From the NCBI RefSeq assembly GCF_027925385.1, contig NZ_AP027142.1, positions 1,346,001 through 1,410,000 on the forward strand: DNA of 64,000 nt, read 5' to 3'. Below the pieces are notes generated by a model. The model was not told where the DNA came from and ran no database searches. It worked only from the letters and a program-made list of their open reading frames with translations. This DNA is from Methylocystis iwaonis (GTDB lineage Bacteria > Pseudomonadota > Alphaproteobacteria > Rhizobiales > Beijerinckiaceae). This document shows positions 18,565-28,533 of the stretch, piece by piece (position 1 is the first letter of the stretch; each line of letters starts with the position of its first letter). The position numbers were made by a program, and so were the translations under genes.

Positions 18565-18906
18565 TCACGCCGCCAGCTCAACGAAGACGCGGCCGTCGCG
18601 GTCTTCGATCTCGATGAACCAAAGGTCGGGGTCGAACATGATCTCGCGCTTGAGGCGGGCCTCCGCCTCGGCCGGTTCGACCCAGTCGCCCTTGTGGACT
18701 TTGGAGAACAGCCGATCGACGCCCTCGGGCATCGCTTCGCTTTGCGGGGCGGGGCCGTAGACGGCGGCGCGGCCGTCGAGGCGATCGAGCTTGATGAAGA
18801 CGGCGCCCGCTTCCGCGGCGCCGCGCCGCCGCAACATGGCGACCGCTCCCTCCACCTCGGCGCGGCGGATGAGGGCAGCTACAAAAATATCGGATCGCAG
18901 ACGCAT
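18565..18906 (-). CDS. DUF1491 family protein
   Basis: This 113-residue protein matches the alphaproteobacterial DUF1491 family: MRLRSDIFVAALIRRAEVEG, then RRRGAAEAGAVFIKLDRLDG and a C-terminal FIEIEDRDGRVFVELA. It is the last gene of a minus-strand group after the kinase and peptidoglycan-binding protein genes. Its function is unknown. Confidence 0.88.
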   Translation of the reverse strand: MRLRSDIFVAALIRRAEVEGAVAMLRRRGAAEAGAVFIKLDRLDGRAAVYGPAPQSEAMPEGVDRLFSKVHKGDWVEPAEAEARLKREIMFDPDLWFIEIEDRDGRVFVELAA

Positions 18907-18953
18907 GCCGCTAACTTAGAGCGAAATGCGTCCGCGGTCTAAGCCTGTCTCTC

Positions 18954-19797
18954 TCAGTGCGGCGTTGCGGCGCGGCTGGCCAGCAGCTTGGCGACCTTGG
19001 CGGTAAGCTCGCCCTTGGGGGGCAGGCCATTGTCGCGCTCGAATTTTTCGATCGCGCGGCGGGTGCCGTCGCTCATCACGCCGTCAGCTTTCACCACATA
19101 GCCGAGCCGCTGTAGCGCGCGCTGCGCGAAGGCCACGCCCTCGCTCGGGGCCAGCGTCTGCGCCTCGGGCTTGGGCTGCGTCTGCGCCTCGGGCTTGGGC
19201 AGGGGCTGCGCCTGAGGCTTGCTCTGAGTCTGCGCCCGAGCAGGCTTGGAGGCTGTGGTCTTCGCCGTCTCCGGGCCGCCCAACACGGCCGCGATCTGGT
19301 CGTGAGAGACGGGCTCGCGCTTCTTTTCGATCTTGGCGGCCGGCGACGCCTCGGTTTTCAGGATCACGGCCTTCAGCGCCGCTGCGTCCGCCTTTGTGGG
19401 CTTGGCAGCGGGAAGCGCTGGCGCCGGCTCCGGCTTCGCCGCCAAATCCGTCTCGACGGCGGTTTCCATCTGAGCCGGGCGCGCGCGCGGAGTCGGCGCG
19501 TCGGACTCTTCGACATAGCGCGGCGCAAGCTTGCGCGAGGAGAAGAGCGGGGCGGGGTGATGGCCGTCCTGCAGGAAGAGGGCGTTCATCGGCACGCCCA
19601 CAAACGCCAGCCCGCCGATGCCCAAAAGCAACATCACGCCCACGCGATGGGGCGCGAAAACGCGCGCGAGCACCGAACGCTTCTTCTTCGGCAAGCGAAA
19701 CGGCTCGTCGTGGAACTCCGGTTCGGGAGCGGGGCCGCGCCGCCGGGGCGCGCGTTCCTCGGGGAATTCGTCGTATCTGGAGGCGCTGAGCGAGAGG

Positions 19798-19805
<8 letters not shown>
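18954..19805 (-). CDS. Membrane-anchored peptidoglycan-binding domain protein
   Basis: This 283-residue protein has a basic cytoplasmic N-terminus, one membrane helix near residues 52-75 (VGVMLLLGIGGLAFVGVPMN), a long Ala/Pro/Lys-rich linker with KPQAQPLPKPEAQTQ-type repeats, and a C-terminal PG_binding_1 domain (FAQRALQRLGYVVKADGVMS, then AIEKFERDNGLPPKGELT). It thus spans the inner membrane and should contact the cell wall. The TTG start overlaps the end of the kinase gene by eight bases, so the two are translationally coupled. A link between cell-wall state and the kinase is possible but unproven. Confidence 0.82.
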
Positions 19806-21636
<1,831 letters not shown>

Positions 21637-21888
21637 ATCACGCGCTCCTACTGCGCCGGAACCTCGCAGATCTATCTTAAGTGACTGCTAAACGGCTGCA
21701 GCCGCGTATTATTTCCCAATCTTAGACGTCAGGATGGTTTGTATTTCCTTGCGATCGGCAGTGGGATTTGATCCTTCTTGTTTACCGTTGCTTAATCTCC
21801 GGACGCGAGAAACTGGTACGCGCCGGCGACAGCGCAAGCGTGATTGGGCGCGGTCGAAAAGGCTGCGCGCGATGTCGGGGAGCGCCCG

Positions 21889-22161
21889 GTGATTTTTCTC
21901 CTCAAATGCCTTGCTTGCATCGCGATCGTGATCTTCGCCGTCCAGTGGCGCGAAGAAGCAGAGGCGCCGACTCGCGAATCGCATGCGCATGTCGCAGCGC
22001 CCAAGCCGCCGCGTCGTCCCTCGATCGAGGACAGCGCCAGAGAATGGGTCCAGGCCGGCGCCGATGCGCTGGCGTCAGCGGCGCGCGAGAAATGTCTTGC
22101 GGCGCCTCGCGATTGCGCCGCTACGCTGCAGCGCCTGCAGGGCGCCGCGCAAGAGCGATAA
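21889..22161 (+). CDS. Small exported or membrane protein, DUF5330-like
   Basis: This 90-residue protein starts at GTG 21889 after GGGGAGCG. It has a hydrophobic N-terminus (IFLLKCLACIAIVIFAV) followed by a soluble part with two cysteines (REKCLAAPRDCAATLQRL). A hydrophobic start and a C-terminal C-x7-C helix resemble the Rhizobiales DUF5330 family, though the match is from memory and not firm. The in-frame TTG at 21844 would put 15 residues before the hydrophobic segment. Confidence 0.6.
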   Translation: MIFLLKCLACIAIVIFAVQWREEAEAPTRESHAHVAAPKPPRRPSIEDSAREWVQAGADALASAAREKCLAAPRDCAATLQRLQGAAQER

Positions 22162-22341
22162 AGCGCCGGGCGCAACAGCCAAGCCGCTTCAAAACAGAAC
22201 GGCTTTTGCGTAATTGAAAAATTAACCGTAATGATGGATTTCGTTGGCGAGCGATCCGGAGGCCAAGCGCTCCACTGACCGCGCGTTTTCATGCAACGTC
22301 CGTTGCGCGCGCCATCCCTTTTACAGCTTCCAGGAGGCGGT

Positions 22342-22989
22342 ATGACCGACGAATCCGTTTCGCAGCACGACGATAACCAGTCCCCAGTCGCGCTCGACAA
22401 TTTGCAGGAGCTACTCAAGGCGGCGCGCGCCGAGCGCGATCGTCAAATCTTCGAGAAAACCGAAATCGTCGCCAAGGCCAACGCCTACGCCAAGGAGCGC
22501 GACGATCTGAAAGAGCAGCTCGCTTCGGTTCTCTCCGAGCGCGACCAGATTATCGGCGATGTCGTCGCCGATCACGACAAGGTCGTGGCGGACATCACAT
22601 CCCAGCGCGATCAGCTCGCCCATGAAAAGGCCGCCGTCGAAACCTCGCTGAAGGAGGCGATCCGCCGCGCCGATGACGCTTCGGCCGAGATCGCCCGGCT
22701 GCGCCGCGCGCTCGACGCCAAGCCGCCGACGGACCTCATCGGCGTGCTCCTGGCGATTCTCGCGGAAAACACCAAGGCCGCCGTCGCCTGGGTGCGCTCG
22801 AAGATTCCGGCCGACAGCCCGGCGCTGCCCTATTTCGACAAGACCGTCGAAACCTCGACCAAGCTCGGCTGCGCGGCGGTGAAGCTGACCAAGGAGCTCT
22901 ATATTTGGGCGAAGCCCCGCGCGATCGAGCTTTACAAGCTCGGCAAGGCGAAGGTCCAAGAGCTGGTCGCCGAGCAGGGCAAGAAGTAA
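22342..22989 (+). CDS. Coiled-coil protein of unknown function
   Basis: This 215-residue protein starts at ATG 22342 after a perfect AGGAGG. Residues about 15-130 form an almost continuous coiled coil (KAARAERDRQIFEKTEIVAK, ERDDLKEQLASVLSERDQII), with no breaks except short Asp/Ala linkers. A mildly hydrophobic segment (LIGVLLAILAENTKAAVAWV) follows, then a Lys-rich C-terminus. I recognise no family. A structural or scaffolding role is only a guess. Confidence 0.75.
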   Translation: MTDESVSQHDDNQSPVALDNLQELLKAARAERDRQIFEKTEIVAKANAYAKERDDLKEQLASVLSERDQIIGDVVADHDKVVADITSQRDQLAHEKAAVETSLKEAIRRADDASAEIARLRRALDAKPPTDLIGVLLAILAENTKAAVAWVRSKIPADSPALPYFDKTVETSTKLGCAAVKLTKELYIWAKPRAIELYKLGKAKVQELVAEQGKK

Positions 22990-23030
22990 AGGCGCGCGGG
23001 CGCCCGAGCTGGCGCCCAAACTGGAGCCAT

Positions 23031-23100
23031 TGTCATTCCCGGCGGGCCGTAAGGTCCGCTGGGAATCCAGCATGATTGCCGCCTTTGGATTCAGCGTGGC
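23031..23100. repeat. Degenerate REP-B copy
   Basis: The left half TGTCATTCCCGGCGGGCC...GGGAATCCAG is clear, but the right half decays into unrelated sequence (CTTTGGATTCAGCGTGG). Confidence 0.7.
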
Positions 23101-23197
23101 CGCGTCGTCCATAATCGCGCGAGCGAGCGCTACCTGCTCACTTACTCAAGCAAGACTAGAAAACGCTTAGAGATAACTACTTACCATCAGATACTTC

Positions 23198-23719
23198 GTG
23201 AAAGCGGAACTCAGGATGGGGACCGTGACCGTGACCTCGATGGCGGAGTTTCTGGCGGATGAGCGCGCGCAGGATGAGCGGATGCTCCAAAGCGCGCTAG
23301 GAAAAGCCATTCAGGAGTCGTTCCAGACGATTGTCCATGAGCCGCTTCCCGACCGAATCGGGCTGCTGCTGCTTCAATTGGCCCTGGGGAAGGTTATAAG
23401 TCCCGAAACTGACGAGGCGCCTCGAGGCGACGCCGTGGCCTTGATGGACGAACCCGAGAAGCTACTCGCCAAAGCGACCCGGCATGTCGTCCAGGCTGAA
23501 AGAATTGTTGCGCGCCAGCGAGAGCGGATCGTCCGACTGCGGGCGCAGGATTTTCCGATCGAAGAAGCTTTGCAGCTACTGGATACTTTCATCAGAACGC
23601 TTTCTATCATGAAAGACCATCAACGCCTTCTACGCGAAGAGGCGGAAGGCACAGACGTGAGCGCCGGATGGCTCTTTTCGCGCGTCGCTGCTCGCACGCC
23701 GCAGAATGTCGCCGTCTGA
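23198..23719 (+). CDS. NepR-like helix fused to a C-terminal helical module
   Basis: This 173-residue protein has two parts. Residues about 30-60 (ALGKAIQESFQTIVHEPLPD, then RIGLLLLQLAL) match the signature helix of NepR, the anti-sigma factor of the alphaproteobacterial general stress response, in which EPxPDRxxxLLxxL contacts EcfG or PhyR. Residues about 90-160 carry a second helical module (HVVQAERIVARQRERIVRLR, EALQLLDTFIRTLSIMKDHQ) seen alone in many small Rhizobiales proteins. NepR proteins are usually only 50-70 residues. No phyR or ecfG lies nearby. The start is uncertain (GTG 23198, ATG 23216 or later). Confidence 0.65.
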   Translation: MKAELRMGTVTVTSMAEFLADERAQDERMLQSALGKAIQESFQTIVHEPLPDRIGLLLLQLALGKVISPETDEAPRGDAVALMDEPEKLLAKATRHVVQAERIVARQRERIVRLRAQDFPIEEALQLLDTFIRTLSIMKDHQRLLREEAEGTDVSAGWLFSRVAARTPQNVAV

Positions 23720-23860
23720 GCCCGACTCGAGGCCTCGATCTCGCCCGCCGGGCGCCGGCCGGGGACGGCGCGCTTTCAACCCCCGCCGCCATAGGCGCCG
23801 TCGCCTTCGGGATGATCGCAACCCTTTCTTTTGGGGCCGGGCGCTGCTATCCGAAGCGCC

Positions 23861-25669
23861 ATGAGCACCCCCCGCAAATTCGACAACATCCGCAATTTCT
23901 CGATCGTGGCGCATATCGACCACGGCAAGTCGACGCTCGCCGACCGGCTGATCCAGGAGACCGGGACGCTCGCGGCGCGCGAGATGGTCGAGCAGGTGCT
24001 CGATTCCATGGATATCGAGCGCGAGCGCGGCATCACCATCAAGGCGCAGACCGTGCGCCTGCATTACCGGGCCGCGGACGGCAAGGATTACGTCCTGAAC
24101 CTGATGGACACGCCCGGCCACGTCGACTTCGCCTATGAGGTCTCGCGCTCGCTCAAGGCCTGCGAGGGCTCGCTGCTCGTGGTGGACGCCTCCCAGGGCG
24201 TCGAGGCGCAGACGCTCGCCAATGTCTATCAGGCCATCGACGCGGGGCACGAGATCGTGCCCGTGCTCAACAAGATCGACCTGCCGGCGGCCGAGCCCGA
24301 CCGCATCAAGGAGCAGATCGAGGAGGTGATCGGCCTCGACGCCAAGGACGCGGTGCTCATCTCTGCCAAGACCGGCATCGGCATTCCGGACGTGCTGGAG
24401 GCGATCGTCACCCGCCTGCCGCCGCCCCAGGGCGACGAGAAGGCGCCCCTGAAGGCGCTGCTGGTCGACAGCTGGTACGACGCCTATCTCGGCGTCGTGG
24501 TGCTGGTGCGCATCTTCGACGGCACGCTGAAAAAGGGCCAGAAGATCCAGATGATGGGCACGGGCGCCCATTATGAGGTCGACAAGATCGGCGTGTTCCG
24601 CCCCAAGATGCAGGACGTCGCCGAGCTTGGCCCCGGAGAGGTCGGCTTCATCACCGCGCAGATCAAGCAGGTCGCGGATACGCGCGTCGGCGACACGATC
24701 ACCGATGAGCGCAAGCCCTGCGACGAGGCGCTGCCGGGCTTCAAGCCGGCGCAGCCGGTGGTGTTCTGCGGCCTCTTCCCCGTCGACGCCGCCGACTTCG
24801 AGGATTTGCGCGCCGCGATCGGCAAGCTGCGCCTGAACGACGCGAGCTTCTCCTATGAGATGGAGACCTCCGCCGCGCTCGGTTTCGGCTTCCGCTGCGG
24901 CTTTCTGGGCCTGCTGCACCTGGAGATCATTCAGGAGCGGCTGTCGCGCGAGTTCAATCTCGACCTGATCGCGACGGCGCCGTCGGTCGTCTACCAAATC
25001 CTGCTGACCAATGGCGACGAGATCGAGCTGCACAATCCGGCGGACATGCCGGATGTGGTGAAGATCGAGGAGATCAAAGAGCCCTGGATTCGCGCCACGA
25101 TCCTGACGCCCGACGATTATCTGGGCTCGGTGCTCAAGCTTTGTCAGGATCGGCGCGGCATACAGGTGGATTTGAACTATGTCGGCAAGCGCGCCATGGC
25201 GGTCTATGACCTGCCGCTCAACGAGGTGGTGTTCGATTTCTACGATCGCCTGAAGTCGATCTCCAAGGGCTACGCCTCATTCGACTATCAGCTCACCGAC
25301 TATCGCGCCGGCGATCTGGTGAAGATGAGCATCCTCGTGAACGCCGAGCCGGTGGACGCTTTGTCGATGCTCGTGCACCGCACCCGGGCCGAGGGGCGCG
25401 GCCGGCAGATGTGCGAGAAGCTCAAGGAGCTGATCCCGCCGCATATGTTCCAGGTGCCGATCCAGGCCGCGCTCGGGGGCAAGATCATCGCCCGCGAAAC
25501 CGTGCGCGCCTTCCGCAAGGACGTGACCGCCAAATGCTATGGCGGGGACGTGACCCGTAAGCGGAAGCTCTTGGAGAAGCAGAAGGAAGGCAAGAAGAAG
25601 ATGCGCCAGTTCGGGCGGGTGGAAATCCCGCAGGAGGCGTTTATCGCGGCGCTGAAGATGGAGGACTAG
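23861..25669 (+). CDS. lepA: Elongation factor 4 (LepA), ribosome-associated GTPase
   Basis: This 602-residue translational GTPase acts on the ribosome (initiation and/or back-translocation). The G domain carries G1 AHIDHGKS, G2 [12 protein letters not shown]3 DTPGHVDF and G4 NKIDLPAAE. Domain II, EF-G-like domains III and V, and the LepA-specific C-terminal domain ([20 protein letters not shown], ending [20 protein letters not shown]) follow. The length is normal (about 600). The ATG at 23861 gives the conserved start [20 protein letters not shown]. Confidence 0.98.
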   Translation: MSTPRKFDNIRNFSIVAHIDHGKSTLADRLIQETGTLAAREMVEQVLDSMDIERERGITIKAQTVRLHYRAADGKDYVLNLMDTPGHVDFAYEVSRSLKACEGSLLVVDASQGVEAQTLANVYQAIDAGHEIVPVLNKIDLPAAEPDRIKEQIEEVIGLDAKDAVLISAKTGIGIPDVLEAIVTRLPPPQGDEKAPLKALLVDSWYDAYLGVVVLVRIFDGTLKKGQKIQMMGTGAHYEVDKIGVFRPKMQDVAELGPGEVGFITAQIKQVADTRVGDTITDERKPCDEALPGFKPAQPVVFCGLFPVDAADFEDLRAAIGKLRLNDASFSYEMETSAALGFGFRCGFLGLLHLEIIQERLSREFNLDLIATAPSVVYQILLTNGDEIELHNPADMPDVVKIEEIKEPWIRATILTPDDYLGSVLKLCQDRRGIQVDLNYVGKRAMAVYDLPLNEVVFDFYDRLKSISKGYASFDYQLTDYRAGDLVKMSILVNAEPVDALSMLVHRTRAEGRGRQMCEKLKELIPPHMFQVPIQAALGGKIIARETVRAFRKDVTAKCYGGDVTRKRKLLEKQKEGKKKMRQFGRVEIPQEAFIAALKMED

Positions 25670-25693
25670 GGGCCTTTGCGGGGGCTTGCGAAC

Positions 25694-25709
25694 GTACGCA
25701 GTTACGTAC
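25694..25709. promoter_or_regulatory. Palindromic operator before yefM-yoeB
   Basis: The inverted repeat GTACG-CAGTTA-CGTAC lies 12 bases before the antitoxin start, the usual site for YefM-YoeB autorepression. Known YefM sites have a TGTACA core; here only the half TACGTACA is similar, so the assignment rests mostly on position and symmetry. Confidence 0.55.
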
Positions 25710-25720
25710 ATATTCCCTCC

Positions 25721-25975
25721 ATGCGCACGACCTCCTACAGCGACCTCCGGAAGAACCTCGCGGCCACGCTCGATCGCGTGACCGAGGACCACGAGCCTGT
25801 CGTCATCACCCGTGACCGCGGAAAGCCGGCGGCCGTGCTGATCTCCCTCGAAGATTTCGCCTCCTATGAGGAGACGGCCTATCTGCTGAAAAGCCCGCGC
25901 AACGCCGAGCGCCTGCTTGCGTCGATCAAAGAACTCGAAGCTGGCGGCGGCGCAGAGCGTAAGCTTTCCGAATGA
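25721..25975 (+). CDS. yefM: YefM/Phd-family antitoxin
   Basis: This 84-residue antitoxin matches the Phd/YefM family: SYSDLRKNLAATLDRVTEDH is the DNA-binding N-terminal part, then PVVITRDRGKPAAVLISLED, and a C-terminal helix (YLLKSPRNAERLLASIKELE) that should wrap the toxin. The ATG at 25721 is the first Met after the operator. It overlaps the toxin gene by four bases (ATGA). Confidence 0.94.
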   Translation: MRTTSYSDLRKNLAATLDRVTEDHEPVVITRDRGKPAAVLISLEDFASYEETAYLLKSPRNAERLLASIKELEAGGGAERKLSE

Positions 25976-26226
25976 AGCTCATCTTCTCGGAAAGCGCCTG
26001 GGAGGATTATCTCCACTGGCAGGCGCAGGACGCGAAGATTCTCGAACGCATTAATTCACTCATCAAGGAATGCCAGCGCACGCCTTTTACAGGCACTGGA
26101 AAGCCCGAGCCTTTGCGGGGGGATTTACGGGGCTGGTGGTCTCGGCGGATTACGCTGGAGCATCGCCTGGTATATCGCGTCGAAGGCGAGAGCCTGCTGA
26201 TTGCGCAGTGTCGCCATCATTATTGA
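25972..26226 (+). CDS. yoeB: YoeB-family mRNA interferase toxin
   Basis: This 84-residue protein matches the YoeB/Txe RelE-like toxins that cleave mRNA on the ribosome. MKLIFSESAWEDYLHWQAQD is the family start, GKPEPLRGDLRGWWSRRITL carries the catalytic Glu/Arg region, and the C-terminus IAQCRHHY supplies the conserved His and Tyr. All catalytic residues appear intact. Translation is coupled to yefM. Confidence 0.95.
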   Translation: MKLIFSESAWEDYLHWQAQDAKILERINSLIKECQRTPFTGTGKPEPLRGDLRGWWSRRITLEHRLVYRVEGESLLIAQCRHHY

Positions 26227-26240
26227 GTGAGCTTGTTATG

Positions 26241-26294
26241 GCGGCGCCAACTCACTCCCCGCTCGCGGGGAGAGGTTGGGTGAGGGGCCGGGGG
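26241..26294. repeat. REP-E half, left flank of the DUF559 remnant
   Basis: The sequence holds the hairpin CTCCCCGCTCGCGGGGAG followed by AGGTTGGGTGAGGGGCC. The inverted partner is at 26681-26725. Confidence 0.8.
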
Positions 26295-26313
26295 ATTAAT
26301 TGAGAGATTTGCC

Positions 26314-26671
26314 ATGCGCGGCCTGCGTTTCATCGAAACCCGTCGGTCTCGTGAGCTGAGACGGGACGCCACTTCGGCGCGTCCAGAGCCACAAGAGCGC
26401 TGGTTTTGTTCAGAGCCGTCATTGCGAGCGAAGCGAAGCAATCCAGGGCAGCGATGCGGCCCTGGATTGCTTCGTCGGCTCCGCCTCCTCGCAATGACGG
26501 TGGTGATTTCCTGTGTGTCCAAACTGCGCGCGTCGGGAATGGCGCCGAATAATCGAGCGGATCTCGTATGAGGCCCAAGGCTACCGGGTGATCCGCTTCA
26601 CGAACCAGCAGGTTTATGAGAATGCCGAGGCTGTTGCGGAGGCAATATTGGCGGCTCTCTTGCAAGAGTAG
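26314..26671 (+). pseudogene. DUF559 endonuclease-like gene, interrupted by a repeat
   Basis: The first codons (26314 on) encode MRGLRFIETRRSRELRRDAT, matching the N-terminus of DUF559 (very-short-patch-repair-like) proteins. The frame then enters a repeat block. From 26555 to 26671 another frame gives ERISYEAQGYRVIRFTNQQV, then YENAEAVAEAILAALLQE, the typical DUF559 C-terminus. The conserved middle of the domain (about 60 residues with the catalytic Glu/Asp-x-Asp/Gln core) is missing. A nested REP-A/REP-B element sits exactly at the gap, so the gene was disrupted and partly deleted. Intact DUF559 proteins are about 110-130 residues. Confidence 0.75.
26416..26500. repeat. REP-A palindromic repeat, copy 3 (nested in a REP-B remnant)
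   Basis: Outer arms are CCGTCATTGCGAG and CTCGCAATGACGG. The left flank CCAGAGCCACAAGAGCGCTGG and the right flank CGTCGGGAATGGCG resemble the inner and outer arms of REP-B, suggesting that REP-A landed in a REP-B element. Confidence 0.85.
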
Positions 26672-26680
26672 GGATAATCA

Positions 26681-26725
26681 CCCGGGCCCCTCACCCAGCC
26701 TCTCCCCGCTTGCGGGGAGAGGGGC
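26681..26725. repeat. REP-E half, right flank of the DUF559 remnant
   Basis: GGCCCCTCACCCAGCCTCTC plus the hairpin CCCCGCTTGCGGGG is the inverted counterpart of the element at 26241-26294. It abuts the DMT transporter stop codon. Confidence 0.8.
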
Positions 26726-27628
26726 TTAAGTCCTAGCCAGCGCGATCATTACCGCTCCCGCCAGCATCACCGCCGCGCCGAGGAGGCGCCCGCCAGTCTC
26801 CTCCTTCAGCACATGGGAGCTTGCGAGCACGGTGAAGAGCGCCGAGAGGCGTTTGATGGCGATGACATAGGGCGTGAACAGGATCGTCAGCGCCCACATC
26901 TGCACCGTATTGCCGAAGGCCATGGCCGATCCCGCGAGCAGCGCGTAGCGTAGCGAGGAGAGGCGCGGCGTCTTGCGTGGACCGAGCGCCCAATAGACAT
27001 TCGCGCAAAGCGCGATGACGATGGTCACCGCCGCAATCCAGATGAGCGGCGTCGAGGCCTTCACGCCGAGCTTGTCGATATTGGCGGTGACGCTCCAGAT
27101 CGTGGCGGTGACGAGCATGTAGCGCGCGCCGGCGTCCCGGACGAAGACGGCGAAATTGAACCTTTTGCCGTTCGCCCGGTTGGCGTCGAGAAGGCCGACG
27201 CCGAGCACGGTGAACAGCACGCCGAACATCCCCATCGGCGGCGCCTGCTCGCCGGTCATGATCGGCGAGGTGACCAGCATCAGCACCGGCGTCAGCAGCA
27301 CCAGCGGCGCGACGAGCGAGGCGTCGGAGAGGCGGAAACCCCTTATGTACAGGAAATAGGCGACGACGTTGAGAACGCCGGACCAGGCGAGGAGCTTCGT
27401 AAAGCCCGGCTGCGTCAGCGCGTCGAGCGTCGTGATCGGCGCGGCGGCGAGCCCCGGATAGACGATGAGGCAGGCGATGACGAGCAGCAGCGCGCCGGCG
27501 TTCCATTGGGCGGCGAGGATCGCGCGGTCGTCGGCATAGCGCGTCGCGGCCTTGGTGCCGAGATCGGTGGCGGATTGGCAGAGCGCGGTGACGAGCGCCG
27601 CGAGGAGAGCAAGCAGGGCGAGGTCCAT
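26726..27628 (-). CDS. EamA/DMT-family transporter
   Basis: This 300-residue protein has ten membrane helices in two EamA repeats of five, as in drug/metabolite transporters. The first repeat includes NVVAYFLYIRGFRLSDASLV and the second TVQMWALTILFTPYVIAIKR. ATG at 27628 starts MDLALLALLAALVTALCQSA. The substrate is unknown. It stands between the REP-E element and a large hairpin. Confidence 0.87.
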   Translation of the reverse strand: MDLALLALLAALVTALCQSATDLGTKAATRYADDRAILAAQWNAGALLLVIACLIVYPGLAAAPITTLDALTQPGFTKLLAWSGVLNVVAYFLYIRGFRLSDASLVAPLVLLTPVLMLVTSPIMTGEQAPPMGMFGVLFTVLGVGLLDANRANGKRFNFAVFVRDAGARYMLVTATIWSVTANIDKLGVKASTPLIWIAAVTIVIALCANVYWALGPRKTPRLSSLRYALLAGSAMAFGNTVQMWALTILFTPYVIAIKRLSALFTVLASSHVLKEETGGRLLGAAVMLAGAVMIALART

Positions 27629-27671
27629 GCCGTTAGGACGCGACCGCCGGGTTTCGTGCTGCTCGTTGGCT

Positions 27672-27728
27672 GCGCGCCTGAAGGCGCGCGGTCCAGCGCC
27701 GGTCCGGACCGCGCGCCTTCAGGCGCGC
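27672..27728. repeat. Perfect 23-bp inverted repeat (hairpin)
   Basis: Arms 27672-27694 and 27706-27728 (beginning GCGCGCCTGAAGGCGCGC) are perfect reverse complements with an 11-base loop. It lies between the DMT transporter start and the methyltransferase stop, both on the minus strand, so it may end the methyltransferase transcript. No T-run follows on either strand. Confidence 0.75.
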
Positions 27729-27745
27729 TTGTCCAAACGTATCGA

Positions 27746-28480
27746 TCACGCTTTCACCGCCCGCACCAGCGTATCGACGCCCTCGCGATAATCGACCGTC
27801 ACCGCAAAGCCGAGCGTTTCGAGCAGCCGCATCGACGGCGTGAAATACATGAGGTGTTCGGGCGATTCGTCGCTGTAGAAATGCACCACCCAATCCTCGA
27901 GGAGGTCGAGCCGGTTGATTTCCCGGAAGAGCTTGAACCAGCGGCGCACCGTCTCCTGCGTGTCCTGCAGATGCGCGGCGCGGTCGTCCATCGCATAGCG
28001 GTCGCCATTGACGAAGAGGCCGCCGGGTTTCAGCACGCGATGCACTTCGGCGAGAACCTTGGAACGGTAATCGTCGAGGAAATTGTGAATGGCGTAATTG
28101 GAGGCGACGAGGTCGAGGCTATTGTCGGGCAGCGCCTTCAGCGCGTCGAGCGCGTCGGCTTCCTGGAAGGTCACGCGGCCCGCCTTCACGTCATCCGCCA
28201 GATTTTCGCGCGCCTGATCGAGCATCGCCGCCGCGCTGTCGACGGCGGTCAGCGTGAGGGCGTCGCGCGCGGCGAGCATCAAAGTGGTGCTGATGCCGGT
28301 GCCGCAGCCGATTTCGAAACCTTTCAGCGTCTCGTCGGGCTTCCAGGCGGCGACCGTCGCGCTGAGGCGCTTGGCGAGCAGGACGTGGTTGGGGCACATC
28401 AGCCGCAGAATGTCGTATTCCGCGCCGATCTTTCCCGTGAAAAGATTGTCCTGCAGCAAGTCTTGTGAGCGTGACGACAT
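27746..28480 (-). CDS. SAM-dependent class I methyltransferase
   Basis: This 244-residue protein has the Rossmann-like methyltransferase fold: motif I FEIGCGTGISTTLM near residue 57, motif II acid (LTAVDSAAAML), the motif IV region (LDLVASNYAIHNFLDDYRSK) and motif V/VI (VHRVLKPGGLFVNGDRY). The ATG at 28480 follows GCGGAGAAGG. The substrate is unknown. It is followed by no clear operon partner; the MOSC gene ends 50 bp upstream on the same strand. Confidence 0.88.
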   Translation of the reverse strand: MSSRSQDLLQDNLFTGKIGAEYDILRLMCPNHVLLAKRLSATVAAWKPDETLKGFEIGCGTGISTTLMLAARDALTLTAVDSAAAMLDQARENLADDVKAGRVTFQEADALDALKALPDNSLDLVASNYAIHNFLDDYRSKVLAEVHRVLKPGGLFVNGDRYAMDDRAAHLQDTQETVRRWFKLFREINRLDLLEDWVVHFYSDESPEHLMYFTPSMRLLETLGFAVTVDYREGVDTLVRAVKA

Positions 28481-28533
28481 GGCCTTCTCCGCATTCAGGC
28501 GCGCACCTTAAGGCGGTTGCGCGAGCGAGGCAA

